This document shows, one piece after another, positions 60,516 through 64,000 of a DNA stretch of 64,000 bases. The notes beneath the pieces were generated by a model, which did no database searches, had not been told where the DNA came from, and worked only from the letters and a program-made list of their open reading frames with translations. The position numbers and the translations under genes are program-made. The stretch comes from Ignavibacteriales bacterium (GTDB lineage: Bacteria > Bacteroidota > Ignavibacteria > Ignavibacteriales > Ignavibacteriaceae): positions 62,001 to 126,000 of the forward strand of contig JADJMD010000009.1 of assembly GCA_016709765.1 (NCBI GenBank), given 5' to 3'. Numbering within the stretch: position 1 is the first letter of the stretch; each line of letters begins with the position of its first letter.

Positions 60516-62885
60516 TTAAAAAGTAAGATTAACTCGTACAAAAATATTTCTTCCAGGCTCACTAACTATTAAACCTCTATTAGTTGAAAGATGATTTCTA
60601 TATTCTTTATCGAAAATATTTTCCACACCAACAACAACACCGGTTTTAATGTTTCCAAGTTCAATGCTCGCAAAATTTAATTTTAAGTTGAATGTTGCAT
60701 ACCCGGGTGTTGCAATTTCACCAGGTGCTACTTTGTTTTGCTCAGCAAAAAGTGCAGCGTATAAATCTACATTCAAGCAATTAAACGGAGAATACTCAAA
60801 TCCTAAAATTGAATTTAAAGGAGATATTTGCGGTAAATCTTGATCATCTTTCTTATTTAATCCACGCACATATGATAAAGTATTATAGAAATTGAACTTA
60901 TTTAATAATTTAAAATAGATTGAATACTCAAAACCATATAAAAGTGCCTCGCCAATATTTGTTTTAATTAAGGCACTTCTACTTTCATAAGTTCCGGAAA
61001 TTTCCGTGACAAGATCGGTTAGCGAATTAAAAAAAACACTTGCAGTAAGATTAAAATTATCAGGGAACAATCTAAAGCCAAAATCAAAGAAATAGCCTTG
61101 TTCTGGTTTTAAATTTGGATCACCAACTCGTATTACACTTCCCAAATCAATGTATTGGTATCTTTCTTCCAAAGATGGAGAACGGAATGAACGAGCAGCA
61201 TTAAGGCTAATATTAGAGTTATCGTTTAATGAGTAAAGCAAGCCAAGATTGAATACATAAGATTTATTATTTGCTGATTCGGCATTCCAAATTACTTTTT
61301 GTCCAGCAGGCGTATTATTAACAACACCATCATTAGTTTCATATAAAGGATTGAGAGTTTCTGAATTACTTAACGAAATAAAATCATAACGACCCCCAAT
61401 AGTCAAATAAAGATATTTCAGTAAATTCATCTCATCTTGTAGATATATTCCCGCACTGCTAAAGTCAGCATCTGGCAAAGGTTTTTCGTAAGTTGTTTTA
61501 TAGATAGTCTTAACAACTGATGAATCAATAGCATTCAGAATTTCAATTTTTTGATCGCGAGTTCTTAGTCCATCATAATTTCTTTTCCAAAAATCAATTC
61601 CGGCAATTATGTAGTGACTTGAAAACTTAAAATCCGCCTGTGTTTGAAAACCATCCGTATTATGATCTGCGCCCGGACTAATCTTTAAAACAGTTAGACG
61701 ACGAAAGGGCTGACCATTACCAGCAGGAGCATATTGAACAATGCCTGGAATATTTTCAACATCTCTTGAAATAAACTGATGAAAATACTTTGCTGATAAC
61801 TTGACTAATGAACGGTTAAGATTATTTATTTTATATTCTGCACTTAACAATCTTCTAAGTTCTTCCGGATAGCTAACTTTTGCATTATTTGGAAATAAAG
61901 GTGCGCCACCGGGAATTCCAACGTCATATGCGTAAAATTGCTGGTAATTGAATTTTATTTCTTGATCCTCAAAAGGTTTTAACTGAATTAATACATTGAA
62001 ACTATTATCTTCAAATTGACTATTGCTTAATTCTCCGGACGGTGTTTTTGTATTACTAGCTTTTCTAAAAGAACCACTTAACTTTGCTATCCATTCATTA
62101 CCGGATGCTAATAAATTTATTCCGTTTGAGATATAATTATTTACAGAGTTGTATCCCAAAGAGTAATTTCCATTTAACATCAATCGATCGCTGTAACTTC
62201 CTGATTTTGAGATAATATTTATCGCTCCACCTGTGGCACCTGAGCCGTATAAAGATGATGCCGAACCTTTAATTACTTCGATTCTTTCAACATCATTTAA
62301 ATCAAACATTGATAAACGTGCACTCAAATCTGTTGAAGTTTCAATTCTATTTCCATCTATTAAAGTAGCAACGTTTGCGCGACTTAATCCTCGAATGCTA
62401 ACTTCAGTTCCCCAAATACCATCTCTTACAAGTGAAATACCTGATTCTCTATTTAACAGCTCTGAAATCGTAACTGATGAACTATTTTGTATTTCCTTCT
62501 GATCCACTACAGAGACAGAATATGGCAACAATTGAATATTTTGTTCATACTTACCTGATGTTACTACTACTTCGCCAAGTTTTATATTGCCCGGTATAAG
62601 TTGAATCGTTATTGTTGTATCAGCATAATTGGAGATATTACTTTCAAAAGTTTTATAACTTATATGTGATACTTTTAGTTTATAATTTCCGTTAGGAATA
62701 TTTTCAAAAACGAATTGTCCTGAATTATTCGTTGTACCAAAATAATTTCCTGATAATTCTAAATTTGCATCAGTAATGGGTAAATTATTTTCTGAGTTTA
62801 ATACAATTAGTTTAAGATTGTGCGTTTGTGCTAAAGTTATGAATTGAACTGAAAATAATGTAATTAAACAGATTATTGATTTCAT
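60516..62885 (-). CDS. TonB-dependent receptor (siderophore/vitamin type)
   Basis: A 789-residue outer-membrane receptor: signal peptide (1-20, ending T-L-A-Q), carboxypeptidase-regulatory-like domain (about 22-105), plug with E-V-S-I-R-G-L-S-R-A-N-V-A-T-L-I-D-G-N-R, E-R-I-E-V-I-K-G-S-A-S-S-L-Y-G-S-G-A-T-G-G-A-I-N-I-I, and a barrel ending V-N-L-T-F. The plug resembles the FepA/BtuB class, so metal-chelate uptake is a reasonable guess. I start at ATG 62885 since the upstream extension lacks a signal. No cobalamin or other riboswitch was recognised upstream. Confidence 0.9.
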   Translation of the reverse strand: MKSIICLITLFSVQFITLAQTHNLKLIVLNSENNLPITDANLELSGNYFGTTNNSGQFVFENIPNGNYKLKVSHISYKTFESNISNYADTTITIQLIPGNIKLGEVVVTSGKYEQNIQLLPYSVSVVDQKEIQNSSSVTISELLNRESGISLVRDGIWGTEVSIRGLSRANVATLIDGNRIETSTDLSARLSMFDLNDVERIEVIKGSASSLYGSGATGGAINIISKSGSYSDRLMLNGNYSLGYNSVNNYISNGINLLASGNEWIAKLSGSFRKASNTKTPSGELSNSQFEDNSFNVLIQLKPFEDQEIKFNYQQFYAYDVGIPGGAPLFPNNAKVSYPEELRRLLSAEYKINNLNRSLVKLSAKYFHQFISRDVENIPGIVQYAPAGNGQPFRRLTVLKISPGADHNTDGFQTQADFKFSSHYIIAGIDFWKRNYDGLRTRDQKIEILNAIDSSVVKTIYKTTYEKPLPDADFSSAGIYLQDEMNLLKYLYLTIGGRYDFISLSNSETLNPLYETNDGVVNNTPAGQKVIWNAESANNKSYVFNLGLLYSLNDNSNISLNAARSFRSPSLEERYQYIDLGSVIRVGDPNLKPEQGYFFDFGFRLFPDNFNLTASVFFNSLTDLVTEISGTYESRSALIKTNIGEALLYGFEYSIYFKLLNKFNFYNTLSYVRGLNKKDDQDLPQISPLNSILGFEYSPFNCLNVDLYAALFAEQNKVAPGEIATPGYATFNLKLNFASIELGNIKTGVVVGVENIFDKEYRNHLSTNRGLIVSEPGRNIFVRVNLTF

Positions 62886-62951
62886 AAAGATTTGTGCCGC
62901 TGGTTGATGAAGAATCCACAAGTAGTTAAAAAATATTTAGAATTCATTTAT

Positions 62952-62983
62952 CAAATATAATTATAATTGCTGCTGGCGAACAA
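62952..62983 (-). promoter_or_regulatory. Promoter of the TonB receptor gene
   Basis: On the minus strand TTG (62983-62981), 21-base spacer, TATATTTG (62959-62952), an exact TAnnTTTG match, giving a leader of about 60 bases before ATG 62885. Confidence 0.6.
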
Positions 62984-63094
62984 AAAATTAGTGGAGCCAT
63001 TTATTTCATGCTATCAAATAGTTTAATTTAATATATCCTAAAATCATTACTATAGAAATATTAAAAGTTATTTATGCTAAAAATATTATGCAAT

Positions 63095-63124
63095 TTGTTG
63101 CGATTGTCTTACATAATATTTTTT
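63095..63124 (+). promoter_or_regulatory. Possible promoter of the propeller sensor gene
   Basis: TTG at 63095-63097, 19-base spacer, TATTTTTT at 63117-63124, one mismatch from TAnnTTTG, 21 bases before the ATG at 63146. Confidence 0.4.
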
Positions 63125-63145
63125 TATAAAACAAAAAAAAGGTAA

Positions 63146-64000
63146 ATGAAATTTTTTCTTAAAATAATATCCCTTGTGTTGATTGTTGCTTCTTTTCAAT
63201 ATACACAAAATGAAATATTTAAATCGTTTACAGCTGAAGATGGATTGTCTAGCAGTGATATAAATTGTTTACTTCAAGATAAATCAGGATTTATCTGGAT
63301 TGGAACTGATAACGGTTTAAACAGATATGATGGCGCAGAATTTAAAATCTTTAGGAATAAACAAAAAAATCTAAACAGTATTTCTGATAATAGTATTTGG
63401 TCTTTGTGCGAAGACAGAAATGGAAATATTTGGATTGGAACAAAAGGAGGCACTCTAAATAAGTATTCACCCAAATCAGAATTATTTGAACAAATTAATC
63501 TTGATGAAAATAAATTATCTGAAAACAGCGTTACAACAATACTTGAAGATGAAAACGGATTTATCTGGATTGGAACTTATTCACAGGGATTATACAGATA
63601 TGATCCAAAATCTGGTGAAATAAAAAACTGGAAATATGGTCCAGGATTAATGAATATATTAAGTAACAACTACATTACATCTTTACTGCAGGATGTGGAC
63701 GGGTTTATCTGGATAAGCACATATAATGGATTAAATAAAATTAATCCAAAAAAACTTTCCGATGGTTTCCAAGTATTCACTTCAAATGAATTAAACCCAA
63801 ATTCTATCAGTAATAATCTTGTTTGGCGCATTAATCAATCTATCTTTGATAAAAATATATTATGGATCGGAACGGCAAATGGGCTTTGTAAATTTGATAT
63901 CAAAAATCAGCGATTTTCAAGATTTCCCATAACTGCAAAAGTACCCTTACAATTTAGTAATAGTTATGCATCCATAACCGAACAAAAAATTAACGATAAA
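63146..64000 (+). CDS. Two-component regulator propeller sensor, N-terminal part
   Basis: Open through the end of the window (285 codons seen). Signal peptide (about 1-20), then Reg_prop repeats: D-K-S-G-F-I-W-I-G-T-D-N-G-L-N-R-Y-D-G, D-R-N-G-N-I-W-I-G-T-K-G-G, D-E-N-G-F-I-W-I-G-T-Y-S-Q-G-L, D-V-D-G-F-I-W-I-S-T-Y-N-G-L and I-L-W-I-G-T-A-N-G-L. In Bacteroidota such periplasmic propellers head hybrid two-component or AraC-type sensors; the signalling part would lie beyond 64000. It diverges from the TonB receptor gene. Confidence 0.85.
   Translation, partial: MKFFLKIISLVLIVASFQYTQNEIFKSFTAEDGLSSSDINCLLQDKSGFIWIGTDNGLNRYDGAEFKIFRNKQKNLNSISDNSIWSLCEDRNGNIWIGTKGGTLNKYSPKSELFEQINLDENKLSENSVTTILEDENGFIWIGTYSQGLYRYDPKSGEIKNWKYGPGLMNILSNNYITSLLQDVDGFIWISTYNGLNKINPKKLSDGFQVFTSNELNPNSISNNLVWRINQSIFDKNILWIGTANGLCKFDIKNQRFSRFPITAKVPLQFSNSYASITEQKINDK

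Noticed and set aside
62886..62950. Cobalamin riboswitch before the TonB receptor
   Set aside because: The leader is only about 60 bases and lacks a recognisable B12-box.

Overview
The window is AT-rich bacterial chromosome, tightly packed with genes on both strands. Several features point to the Bacteroidota/Chlorobi branch, most likely an Ignavibacteria-type organism (inference). At least three secreted proteins end in a type IX secretion (T9SS) tail with an N-Y-P-N-P-F-N-P motif. TonB-dependent receptors carry carboxypeptidase-regulatory-like N-termini. A PorV-like barrel, an Hc1-type histone, a GWxTD protein and an atpD-atpC pair split from the other ATP synthase genes are present. Promoters have the Bacteroidota form TTG-N19..21-TAnnTTTG. 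No prophage, insertion sequence or CRISPR array was seen.

Layout. 1-5579: the tail of an Fe-S oxidoreductase subunit, an Hc1 histone-like protein with a terminator, then a close run of CapA-like protein, MFS exporter, DusB, PAP2-like membrane protein and LipA. 5686-19713: a surface and secretion locus with FN3-like and OB-fold T9SS proteins (one frameshifted), two lipoproteins, a TonB-dependent receptor, a PorV/PorQ-like barrel, and a 1088-residue protein with lamin-tail, OB-fold and double phospholipase-D domains. 19727-21659: atpD-atpC with promoter and terminator. 21661-25424 (minus): Lon-N-like protein, superoxide dismutase, and an iscR-iscS-unknown-iscA operon with an IscR type-1-like operator. 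25436-35769 (minus): an 11-gene complex I operon nuoABCDHIJKLMN without nuoEFG.

35999-47217: housekeeping run alr, unknown, mannose-1-phosphate guanylyltransferase, pyrK, pyrD, folC, then rho (own promoter and long leader), GWxTD protein, pdxA, methyltransferase and ftsE-like ATPase. 47211-48561 (minus): adk, tadA and tRNA-Arg. 48562-52358: a 545-base intergenic stretch with a degenerate repeat and a switch-like leader, then a secreted protein of two seven-blade FG-GAP propellers. 52441-55665: a three-domain chorismate mutase/prephenate dehydratase/DAHP synthase followed by prephenate dehydrogenase. 55744-64000: outer-membrane receptor, RhlE-like helicase, EamA transporter, second TonB-dependent receptor, and the start of a regulator-propeller sensor cut by the window end.

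Functionally the window joins core energy and biosynthesis genes (complex I, ATP synthase, Fe-S assembly, pyrimidine, folate, aromatic and lipoate synthesis) with envelope loci for secretion and TonB uptake. The points most worth a second look are the switch-like leader at 48969-49099, the IscR-like operator at 25375-25389, the OB-fold/PLD T9SS locus, the three-domain aromatic enzyme and the internally duplicated propeller protein. All domain calls were made by reading the sequence, without database searches.
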